A stretch of DNA of 55,555 bases from Alphaproteobacteria bacterium (GTDB lineage: Bacteria > Pseudomonadota > Alphaproteobacteria > Rhizobiales > Hyphomicrobiaceae), in assembly GCA_018819265.1 (NCBI GenBank), contig JAHJQI010000088.1, positions 1-55,555 on the forward strand. Direction: 5' to 3'. Shown one piece after another: positions 1 through 6,576 of this stretch (position 1 is its first letter; each line of letters begins with the position of its first letter). The translations under genes and the position numbers were made by a program. The notes under the pieces were generated by a model. It was not told the DNA's origin and searched no databases. It saw nothing but the letters and a program-made list of their open reading frames with translations.

Positions 1-1
1 C

Positions 2-235
2 GGCGTCATCCTGAACTTGAGCATCTGGTTCGGGTTGAAGGTGCTGTTCACGGATTTCGTGGCGGTCAGCGCCGGCCCAGTGTCTCTCGACATGCCGCTG
101 CCCGACTCGCTCGATTGGCGCGCCGGCGTGCTGGCTGTTCTCGCCGCTGTCGTCTTGTTCCGGTTCCATGCAGGTGTCATTGTGACGTTGATTGTCAGCG
201 CCGCGGCATCGTTCGCGATCAGCGCGCTGATCTGA
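2..235 (+). CDS. chrA: Chromate transporter ChrA, C-terminal fragment (gene starts before the window)
   Basis: The frame is open from base 2 and ends at a TGA at 233-235, so only about 77 C-terminal residues are visible. They read as a membrane segment (GVILNLSIWFGLKVLF), a short acidic/proline linker (DMPLPDSLDWRAG) and two more hydrophobic stretches that end in FAISALI. This pattern is what I recall for the last part of the CHR domain of ChrA-family chromate efflux transporters in the inner membrane. The family call rests on this short piece only. Another polytopic transporter cannot be excluded, and the catalytic N-terminal half is outside the window. Confidence 0.65.
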   Translation, partial: GVILNLSIWFGLKVLFTDFVAVSAGPVSLDMPLPDSLDWRAGVLAVLAAVVLFRFHAGVIVTLIVSAAASFAISALI

Positions 236-273
236 GGCTTCCTGGCGTAAGCACGACCAGAGAGGGGACTGCA

Positions 274-585
274 ATGGCAAGATTCAAGACCGTTTTGGCG
301 GGGATCCTGGTGGGCGCTGGCGCTGCGGCCGGTGGCACAGGCCCCGCGGATGCGCGGGTCGTATGCAAGGATGGGTACCGAGTCCTCAAGGGGCAACTGC
401 TCGGCACGCCCTACTGCCAGGATCTCTACCTGGTTCAGGTGGGGCGTGAGTTCGGCGTGACGGTCAGCGCGCGCGAGATTCTCAACAACCCCAACAGCAA
501 ACGCGAGCTGTGCCAGTTCATCGGCTGGGACATCCGCGTCCAGCACATATGCGAACCGGTGCTGCCGCGACGCGGACCGTTCTGA
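274..585 (+). CDS. Small exported cysteine-containing protein of unknown function
   Basis: 103 residues. The ATG at 274 is preceded by a purine-rich GAGGGG about 7 bases upstream, which favours it over the longer open frame starting at 115. Residues 1-27 form a signal peptide: positive start MARFK, hydrophobic run VLAGILVGAGAAAGG, likely cleavage after ADA. The mature part of about 76 residues has four cysteines (VVCKDG, PYCQD, ELCQF, HICEP), an even number compatible with two disulfides in the periplasm. It follows the chromate transporter by 38 bp on the same strand and could be co-transcribed. I do not recognise the family. Confidence 0.6.
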   Translation: MARFKTVLAGILVGAGAAAGGTGPADARVVCKDGYRVLKGQLLGTPYCQDLYLVQVGREFGVTVSAREILNNPNSKRELCQFIGWDIRVQHICEPVLPRRGPF

Positions 586-630
586 TCGGGGCAGCCCGCC
601 AGCGGCAGAAGAAAACAGCTGAGGCCTCGA

Positions 631-1116
631 TCAGCTGGTGCTGCCGGTACCTTTGAGGGACTCGGCGTCGAGATTGGGGGTAATCTCGGAGGCATCCTGC
701 GGGCGCCTTACGCGGCCATCGAACTGGGCGCCTTCGGAGATGGCCAGCTTCTGGTGGAAAATATCGCCGTCGACGCGGGCGCTTGGCATCAGCGTGATGG
801 AAGCGCCGCGCAGGGCGCCGTGCACCTGACCTTCGATCTGGATGTGATTGGCGGTCACCGTACCCAAGACCCGTCCCCTCGGGCCGACGATGACTTCCTT
901 GCCGTTGATGTCACCTTGTATCGTCCCGTTGATCTTGACCCGGCTCTGCGAGATGACGGTGATTCTTTCGCCGACGATTGCAAGGTCTTCACCGATAACG
1001 GATTCGCCCGCAGCGGATGGAGGCGCGACCGGGGCGGGAATCGGTGGAACCGGACGGGCGGGGGCCGCCGGTGCCGGCTGATCTGGAGGTCTCTGATCCT
1101 GGTTACGCCCGAACAC
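631..1116 (-). CDS. Bactofilin (polymer-forming cytoskeletal protein)
   Basis: 161 residues from a GTG at 1116, with GAGGGAG upstream at good spacing. Residues 1-40 are a disordered Pro/Ala-rich tail (PPDQPAPAAPARPVPPIPAP). From about residue 40 to 125 comes the bactofilin beta-helix core: SVIGEDLAIVGERI, VKINGTIQGDINGKEVIVGP, GRVLGTVTANHIQIEGQVHGALRG, ARVDGDIFHQKLAISEGAQFDG. The short C-terminal tail is acidic. Bactofilins polymerise without nucleotides at the inner membrane and organise cell-wall or stalk-associated proteins. No M23 peptidase, a common partner, is adjacent here, so the local partner is unknown. The family assignment is firm. Confidence 0.9.
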   Translation of the reverse strand: MFGRNQDQRPPDQPAPAAPARPVPPIPAPVAPPSAAGESVIGEDLAIVGERITVISQSRVKINGTIQGDINGKEVIVGPRGRVLGTVTANHIQIEGQVHGALRGASITLMPSARVDGDIFHQKLAISEGAQFDGRVRRPQDASEITPNLDAESLKGTGSTS

Positions 1117-1354
1117 GATAAATCTCCCTCGACGATTGCACCCGATCGACGCACCATGCCCGCAAGCTCATTGAAAGTCGAGCGACTGCGATCAGCATCA
1201 TCAACCCAGCCGCAAAGTGTTGCCGGTAAAGCGATCGGCACTGTGCATTGTGGGCGAAACCGGCCCGCATCGGCCCGGTTGTCAGGCGGCTGATTGTTTC
1301 GCGGCAATTTAACTTTGAGGTCGGCAATCGCAGCCAAATCGGGCGGCCGGAAGA

Positions 1355-1864
1355 TCAGTTGCTCTGGGCGAACCGGGTTTCGACTGCCACGCCCTGGCTG
1401 ATCGTCTGGTAGACGACGCAGTAGCGCTCTGTGAGCTTGGCGAGCGTCGCCATCTGCTCTTCGCTCAAGTCGCCGTCGAGATCGAAGCGGAGGCGGACGG
1501 CGCGGAAGCCGACCGGCGCCTCGCGGTCAACGCCGAGCGTGCCGCGGAAGTCGAGATCGCCCTCGGCGGTGACGGTGCCGGCCCGCAGCGGCAGTTGGAG
1601 TGCCGTTGCGACGGCCTTCAGCGTCACCCCGGCGCACGCGACGAGGGCTTCAAGCAGCATATCTCCCGAGCAGGCCTCGATACCGGTTCCCCCCGTGGCG
1701 GGGTGCAGCCCGGCTTCGATAAGGGCCTTGTGGGTTTGCAGGGAGCAACTGACACCCTCCCCGAGCCGTCCCTCGGCTTTCAATGTGACCACCGCTGCAC
1801 CAGGATCGCTGCGGTAGCGCTCCTTGAGCGGGGCCTGAAGCGCTTTCAGCTTGTCGCTATCCAT
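1355..1864 (-). CDS. OsmC family protein
   Basis: 169 residues. The ATG at 1864 (MDSDKLKALQ) is chosen over an upstream in-frame extension because a GGAG lies just before it and the extension is low-complexity. Two cysteines are in the expected places for the OsmC/Ohr fold: one in the central helix segment LLEALVACAGVTLKAVA and one in KLTERYCVVYQTI. OsmC-like proteins are cytoplasmic thiol peroxidases that act on organic hydroperoxides, or relatives of uncertain substrate. The conserved GTGIEACSGDMLLEAL segment agrees with the family. The gene stands alone, read toward the bactofilin gene with 238 bp between them. Confidence 0.85.
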   Translation of the reverse strand: MDSDKLKALQAPLKERYRSDPGAAVVTLKAEGRLGEGVSCSLQTHKALIEAGLHPATGGTGIEACSGDMLLEALVACAGVTLKAVATALQLPLRAGTVTAEGDLDFRGTLGVDREAPVGFRAVRLRFDLDGDLSEEQMATLAKLTERYCVVYQTISQGVAVETRFAQSN

Positions 1865-1919
1865 CCGATTTTCTCCAGGCCTCGCTCGGGCACCGCTGTT
1901 GGGGACAACCGTTTCGCAA

Positions 1920-2264
1920 TCAGCGCGGGACGTAGATGTCGACGAACGGGGCGCGGACATGAACGCCGCGGCGACTGCGGCGAACGCTGGCGTAGGGAGC
2001 GTCGACGTCGACGTTGCCGCGATACGTGTCGACGTCCGTGTAGGGGGCTTCGACGTAGCGTTGGTGGCGATGATGACGGTCAGAGTGCGAATACCTGCGG
2101 TACTTGCGATCGCGCTTCCAGCCGACGTCGACGATGGCGCCGGCAGATTTGGCGCCGGATGGCGATGCGGCGTTGAAGGGCGCGGCGGTGGCGGTCATGG
2201 CGCCGGCACAAACGCCAAGCGCAAGGGCTGCGGCAGTCAGGCAGAGTTTGCTGGAGATGATCAT
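1920..2264 (-). CDS. Small secreted protein with APY/APF-x-V repeats, unknown function
   Basis: 114 residues. The start is supported by AAGGAAGG upstream of the ATG at 2264. Residues 1-28 form a clear signal peptide (KLCLTAAALALGVCAGAMTATA). The mature protein is basic, with a Tyr/His/Arg-rich stretch (RKYRRYSHSDRHHRHQRY) followed by three imperfect copies of a V-x-APY/F-x-x-V unit (VEAPYTDV, VDAPYASV, VRAPFVDI), ending in YVPR. The repeats suggest a short beta-strand periplasmic or surface protein. I recall similar unnamed proteins from Rhizobiales but know no function. The gene is monocistronic, with a twin palindrome upstream. Confidence 0.65.
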   Translation of the reverse strand: MIISSKLCLTAAALALGVCAGAMTATAAPFNAASPSGAKSAGAIVDVGWKRDRKYRRYSHSDRHHRHQRYVEAPYTDVDTYRGNVDVDAPYASVRRSRRGVHVRAPFVDIYVPR

Positions 2265-2353
2265 CGGGACTGCCTTCCTTCCTTACTACTTGCTTGATTC
2301 ATCGTGCGTTTTCAGTAACGGCCAAACGTGGCCGCATGGCGATGGGGCAGTCT

Positions 2354-2495
2354 CTAAAGCATCATCCGACCATACGCGATCGCTTTTCGCGATCGGATGG
2401 TCGGATAAAGATGCTTTAGCATTATGATTCTAGAGCAACTTTATCCGATCCACGAATCGCCTTCGGCGATTCCGTCAGATCGGATGATGCTCTAG
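2354..2495. repeat. Twin bulged palindrome, site A
   Basis: Two 66-bp hairpins, 2354-2419 and 2430-2495, with 10 bp between. The first runs from CTAAAGCATC to GATGCTTTAG and has 3 extra bases (AAA) in its right arm. The second runs from CTAGAGCA to TGATGCTCTAG and has 3 extra bases (TTT) in its left arm. The second is a diverged reverse complement of the first (both contain ATCATCCGA on one arm and TCGGATAAAG on the other), so the pair is head-to-head like a REP/BIME unit. It lies between two minus-strand genes. Confidence 0.9.
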
Positions 2496-2511
2496 TGGCG
2501 CTAGCCGGGGG

Positions 2512-2925
2512 TCAACCGGACCGCTTCATTGCGCCGCGGATGACGAGCCAGCCGGAGGCAGCAGCCATTACGACAACAAGAATTGGCAGGGCCGGGGCGA
2601 TGATCGGCAGAACCATGGATCGGCCAAGAGCCAGCGAGATTCCATCCGGGCCGCTGGTGAAAAAGGCAAGCCAGAAGCCGATCTGGACAAGTGCGGCGAT
2701 TGCCGCTGGCAACAGGGCCGCGACAATAGGCCAGCGGCTAAGGGACAAGTTGCGATAACGCCTGAACAGAATCCAACCCAGAAACGGGATTGTGGCCAGT
2801 GTCAGCGTTGCCAGCCCGTAGAACCCGAACCAGCGCGTGCCGCCGCCAAGTCGCAGGGCAAGTGCGAGGACCATGACCGCGGCGGCAAGCGATAGTATGT
2901 GTGTCAGATAGCGTCGCGTATCCAT
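2512..2925 (-). CDS. Small inner-membrane protein, unknown
   Basis: 137 residues from the ATG at 2925 (MDTRRYLTHIL), which has AAGGAG about 11 bases upstream; a longer start at 2991 would run into the 37-bp tandem repeats and is unlikely. Four hydrophobic segments are visible: LSLAAAVMVLALAL, FGFYGLATLTLATIPFLGWILF, IVAALLPAAIAALVQIGFWLAFF and LPIIAPALPILVVVMAAASGWLVI. Basic residues after segment 2 (RRYRNLSLSRW) suggest a cytoplasmic loop there. I do not recognise a family. The gene is divergent from the membrane protein at 3215, with the tandem repeats between them. Confidence 0.6.
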   Translation of the reverse strand: MDTRRYLTHILSLAAAVMVLALALRLGGGTRWFGFYGLATLTLATIPFLGWILFRRYRNLSLSRWPIVAALLPAAIAALVQIGFWLAFFTSGPDGISLALGRSMVLPIIAPALPILVVVMAAASGWLVIRGAMKRSG

Positions 2926-2963
2926 CGCGTCTGGGTCTCCTTCAGAATGACGGCGTGCATTGG

Positions 2964-3084
2964 GCGTGTTGAGGGTTTTGGTTGTCAACACTGCGCAAGC
3001 GCGTGTTGAGGGTTTTGGTTGTCAACACTGCGCAAGCGCGTGTTGAGGGTTTTGATTGTCAACACTGTGCAGGCGCGTGTTGAG
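2964..3084. repeat. 37-bp tandem repeat, 3.3 copies
   Basis: Units start at 2964, 3001 and 3038, with a partial copy from 3075. The first two units are identical; the third has three substitutions. Each unit contains an interrupted palindrome TGTTGA-N12-TCAACA and ends in a CGCAAGC-type segment. The array fills the divergent interval between the genes starting at 2925 and 3215, so it may carry operator sites. It is not a CRISPR because there are no spacers. Confidence 0.9.
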
Positions 3085-3214
3085 CATGAGACACAGGCAC
3101 GGCTTCAATTGCCCGCGTCAGACCGTTTCGGCTTCAGAATAGGTCGAATCGCGCTTGTCAGCGGGGCAGCAACGCGCTTCGCTACGCCGCAATCGGTATA
3201 TTCAGGGGCGCACC

Positions 3215-4426
3215 ATGTCTGTTGGGGCACGCATCTTCGTTGCGGTCAATTTCATCATCCTCGGGTTGTCGTTCATCGCGACAACGGTCGTGCTGTTCGT
3301 CGAGTACGGCCTCGAAGGGCAGGCCGACTGGGCGGCATTGGCAACCTATTATTCGCACCTCTTCATCTTCTTCCCGACGTTCGGGATCCTGGCGCTGATT
3401 GCCTTCTACGTTCCAGCCAGCATTCTCGTCGATATGTACTGGACCTACGTGCCCAACGGTAAGGTTCGCTTTTCCATCGGCTATGTGGTCGCAATTCTGC
3501 TGGCGCTTGTCGGCGGCAGCGTCATCGGCGGCGGCGGCGGGCTGAAATCAATCTTCGAGATCAAGCCGGGCGTGCTCGCGGCCGACAAGGGCGACCCGTC
3601 TGGTTGCGATGCAGGATCGGGGGCCTGCCTGCGTGCGCCCGTGCTCAAGTCGCTGGCCAATGTCCGCCTGCAATCGACCAAGCGGCTCGGCATGTCGCAG
3701 TTCGTGCGCAATTGCACGCCAGACGATCTTTTCGATTCCCAGCCGGAGCGGGACAGGAAGCTCCACTGCTTCGTGACGCTGAGCCTCGTCAATGCCGATC
3801 AATGCTGCCGGGCGCAGCAGCGATTTGGCGAGGCACTCAACAGGATGCACGCAGTCGAGGCGAACCGCTCCGTCACGGGGACGGCGCATCGCTACCTGCT
3901 GCCGCTCAAAGTGTTCTTTCTCCTTGTGGTCCTGGCGATTGCGATCCTGCTGGTCATCCGCCACCGGCTGCTGGAGGAGCACTACGCGCCCTACATGAAG
4001 AAGCTGCAGAGGGGCGTGCTGATCGGAGCCTTCGCGATGCTGGTATGGCCGCTGATGAACCTTGCGTTCCTGCAATCGTCGGGGCTGCTCTATGGAACCG
4101 CGCACGAAAGCGTCTACAGGGATGCCTCGCCGGTGATCCTGGCGGTCTACGTGCTGTGGGCGCTGCTGCTCGTGTTCTTCTTCTTCAAGTCGTTCGACGG
4201 CGCCGACAAGGACATGGAGAACATGGGGAGAATTGGCGGTATCGTCGGTTCGGCGGTTTTCGCATTCAACTATCAGTCGATCGTCGATTACGCTGTCCGC
4301 TTCGCCGGGTCGGGGGCGACGGCCATCACCATTGGAACGATATTTGCCATCGCCGTCATCGCGCTCGTGGCGGTGGTGCTGCAGCCAAAACGCTCGCCAA
4401 CAGGCAAGCTGTCGTTCGACAAGTAG
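3215..4426 (+). CDS. Polytopic membrane protein with a Cys-rich central domain, unknown
   Basis: 403 residues from the ATG at 3215 (MSVGARIFVAVNF). An upstream ATG at 3155 would add 20 basic residues before the first membrane span. The N-terminal part has three membrane segments (to about residue 120, ending in a GGSVIGGGGG stretch). A soluble domain of roughly 120 residues follows with cysteines in GDPSGCDAGSGACL, RNCTPDD, KLHCFV and DQCCRAQQ. Then come about five further membrane segments (FFLLVVLAIAILLVI, GVLIGAFAMLVWPLMNLAFL, VILAVYVLWALLLVFFFF and two more). The soluble part is probably periplasmic with disulfides, which is an inference. I do not recognise the family. Confidence 0.7.
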   Translation: MSVGARIFVAVNFIILGLSFIATTVVLFVEYGLEGQADWAALATYYSHLFIFFPTFGILALIAFYVPASILVDMYWTYVPNGKVRFSIGYVVAILLALVGGSVIGGGGGLKSIFEIKPGVLAADKGDPSGCDAGSGACLRAPVLKSLANVRLQSTKRLGMSQFVRNCTPDDLFDSQPERDRKLHCFVTLSLVNADQCCRAQQRFGEALNRMHAVEANRSVTGTAHRYLLPLKVFFLLVVLAIAILLVIRHRLLEEHYAPYMKKLQRGVLIGAFAMLVWPLMNLAFLQSSGLLYGTAHESVYRDASPVILAVYVLWALLLVFFFFKSFDGADKDMENMGRIGGIVGSAVFAFNYQSIVDYAVRFAGSGATAITIGTIFAIAVIALVAVVLQPKRSPTGKLSFDK

Positions 4427-4460
4427 CTCGGCTCGTCAGCCGCAACGTTCGACGGCTGCC

Positions 4461-6041
4461 TCAGGCGGCCTGCGAACTCGCGTGGGCGGCATCGATCCAG
4501 GCTTTGATCTTCTCGATGTCGGGCGGTTCGCCATCGCGCAGCAGCCTGCGGCCCGAATGCGTGGCGGCGAAGGCCAGGATATCGGCGGCAAGAGATTCGG
4601 GTTCGGCTTCGGCGATGTCCTCGGTATAGCGATAGCCGGCGCCGACCAGCAGCTGCGATTGCGTAACCCTGAGACCCGGGATCGTCAGCATCAGGCGGGA
4701 TTCGTCCTGCCAGCCCTCGACGGTTGCCGCGTTGATGCGGCTGTCACCAAGATTGGCCGCGATCTTCGCCGGGTCGGCCTGCATCAGGTCGGAGACGGTG
4801 AGGAGTCCGAGCCCGCCGAGGCGTTCGGCGGTCTTCGGCCCGATCGAAGGGGCGGCTTCGATGGCGTCGGGCAGTGCAAGGCGGTAGCGCTCGCCGGCGG
4901 GCTGCAAGACGGCGAGCTGGGCGGTGAGTGTCCTGGACGTTGCCGGTTCCAAATCTGTCTTCGGCTTTTCCCTGACGGCTTCGGGGGCGGGAGCGGGTCG
5001 CACCAGGCTTTCGAGTTCCTTCGCAGCCGAAGCGCGCTTGGCCGGGGCGATGCCGAGCAGGGTTTGCCGGGCCGACTTCTCCTTGCCGCTCTTGAGGCGC
5101 TTGGCGCGCTCGGCGGCCCTTGCGGCAGCACGGGGCGCGGCGATCTCGGCGTTGTGGAGATCGCGGACGGCACGATCGTCTTCGGGAAGCGTCTTTTCTA
5201 CGCGGCCGGTGGCCATCAACTCGTCGTACATGGCGGCGACTTCGCGGCGGGTTGCGGCGTCTTCGATGCGATTGAGCATAAAGCGCACGGGGACCTTCAG
5301 CGTGGCGAGCAGACTTGACGCGGTCAGGCTGACGGTCGGCGGTTCGAACCCGGCTTCGGCAATCGCGCGGTCAAGGAGATGGGCAAAGCCGGTGCGGGCA
5401 TAAACCAGGAGATCGCCGATCAGGCGGCGGGCAACCGGGTCGAGGCCCTTCTCGGGCGACACGACGCCGGTATTGATGTCGTAATGGGCAATGAGACGCT
5501 CGTATTCGGCGTGGCTCGTCTCGGCACCGAGGCAGACGTAATCCTGGAGCCAGCCATCGGTTTGAGCGGGCTGCGGGGCGGCCACCGCCTTGCGGCCGGC
5601 AGCTTCGCCAACGAGACCATCATAGGATTTGCTGATCGACCATTCGGTGGCGCGGTGAATCGCGTTTTCCGCTTCCGATTGGGCGGTGTGGAAGGGCATC
5701 AGTGGATCGGTGAAGTAATGCGAGAGGATGCCGGCGCACCAGGCGGCCTCGCTCCACTTCCTGTTGTGCAGGGCTTCGACGAGATGCGCATACCAGTTGC
5801 GCGCCTTTTCCGGGGCGCCGCCCCAGTAGTCGTCGCTGGGATGCAGGACGTGATTCTTGAAATCCTTGAATTCGTTGTCCGGGGCCTTCGAGCCTTCGAC
5901 GTAGGACTTGGCGTTCGCCAGAAACAGCCGTTGCCACTTTTCGGCGTCCGGGCCGCTCAGGTGGAGGAGCGCGTCAAGCGCGAGTTTGTGATGGGTGCCG
6001 GAAGCGTGGGCGGCGCGGATGATTGTGAATTGAAGGCTCAT
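4461..6041 (-). CDS. Zinc-dependent phospholipase C-like domain fused to DUF4332 (helix-hairpin-helix) protein
   Basis: 526 residues. The ATG at 6041 has GAGGA upstream. Residues 1-230 look like the alpha-helical zinc phospholipase C / S1-P1 type fold, with histidines and aspartates in THHKLALDALLHL, HVLHPSDDYWGG, ILSHYFTDPLMPFHTAQ and LIAHYDINTG. Residues 300-370 are a basic Ala-rich linker (AAARAAERAKRLKSGKEKSA). Residues 390-520 are DUF4332, with two helix-hairpin-helix repeats (PSIGPKTAERLGGLGLLTVSDLMQ and a weaker second one). No signal peptide is seen, so it is probably cytoplasmic. I know this fusion as a conserved unnamed alphaproteobacterial protein; its substrate is unknown. A twin palindrome starts 16 bp upstream of the start codon. 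Confidence 0.8.
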   Translation of the reverse strand: MSLQFTIIRAAHASGTHHKLALDALLHLSGPDAEKWQRLFLANAKSYVEGSKAPDNEFKDFKNHVLHPSDDYWGGAPEKARNWYAHLVEALHNRKWSEAAWCAGILSHYFTDPLMPFHTAQSEAENAIHRATEWSISKSYDGLVGEAAGRKAVAAPQPAQTDGWLQDYVCLGAETSHAEYERLIAHYDINTGVVSPEKGLDPVARRLIGDLLVYARTGFAHLLDRAIAEAGFEPPTVSLTASSLLATLKVPVRFMLNRIEDAATRREVAAMYDELMATGRVEKTLPEDDRAVRDLHNAEIAAPRAAARAAERAKRLKSGKEKSARQTLLGIAPAKRASAAKELESLVRPAPAPEAVREKPKTDLEPATSRTLTAQLAVLQPAGERYRLALPDAIEAAPSIGPKTAERLGGLGLLTVSDLMQADPAKIAANLGDSRINAATVEGWQDESRLMLTIPGLRVTQSQLLVGAGYRYTEDIAEAEPESLAADILAFAATHSGRRLLRDGEPPDIEKIKAWIDAAHASSQAA

Positions 6042-6057
6042 GCGATCTCGTCCTCTT

Positions 6058-6225
6058 TAGTGTAGTGCACCTGACGTTTGGTCCCCACTTGCGGCTTGGT
6101 TCGCTGCCAAACGCCAGGTGCAAAAGCTACACTAGAATCATAGAGTTGCTAGTGTTCCTCATGGTTCTGACATTTGCTCGCAACCCAGCCGCGCCGGGAA
6201 GCAAATGTCAGAACCGGAACACTAG
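6058..6225. repeat. Twin bulged palindrome, site B
   Basis: Two 77-bp hairpins, 6058-6134 and 6149-6225, separated by 14 bp. Hairpin 1: left arm TAGTGTAG then TGCACCTGACGTTTGG; the right arm carries 4 extra bases between the same two stems. Hairpin 2: outer stem CTAGTGTTCC, inner stem GGTTCTGACATTTGCT, with 4 extra bases (TCAT) in the left arm. Inner stems of the two hairpins share CTGAC[AG]TTTG. The pair ends just upstream of the ribosome binding site of the gene at 4461-6041. The remaining gene-free bases up to 6369 hold nothing else I can identify. Confidence 0.9.
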
Positions 6226-6369
6226 GCCCCGGGCGTTTGACGCAGGGTAGGGTGAGTCGCGCAATTCAGGAATTGGCCGGCCTTCGAAGGTCATCGAACG
6301 ATGCCTAAGTGACGCCGCTAGGAGCAATGCAATTCGGGCTAATCGCGGGTTGGCAAGCGGGCGGTGGTG

Positions 6370-6567
6370 TTACGTGCCCGCTCGCTTGGCGCGGATGATG
6401 AGGGGGCCGGAAGGCGCGTCCGCCTTGTTCTTGTCGCGCCGGCAGCGGCCCGAGCAGTAGCGGATTTCCTCCCAGACGCGGGCCCACTTCTTGCGCCAGG
6501 TAAAGGGCCGGCCGCAAGTGGCGCAGATCTTGTGTGGCAGGTCGTGCTTGTTGATCTTGTTGGGCAC
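6370..6567 (-). CDS. DUF2256 domain-containing small zinc-binding protein
   Basis: 65 residues from a GTG at 6567. It begins 9 bp after the stop codon of the upstream gene at 6577-8712 and has no clear ribosome binding site of its own, so translational coupling is likely. The DUF2256 signature is complete: [40 protein letters not shown], shown here only in part by its key residues C-x2-C near residue 15 and C-x3-C near residue 38, which form a zinc site. The C-terminal tail is basic. The function of DUF2256 is not established. Family assignment is firm, the exact start less so. Confidence 0.85.
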   Translation of the reverse strand: MPNKINKHDLPHKICATCGRPFTWRKKWARVWEEIRYCSGRCRRDKNKADAPSGPLIIRAKRAGT

Positions 6568-6576
6568 TGGCTTCTA

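Noticed and set aside
2964..3084. Short CRISPR array
   Set aside because: The 37-bp units are contiguous with no unique spacers between them, and no cas gene is present.
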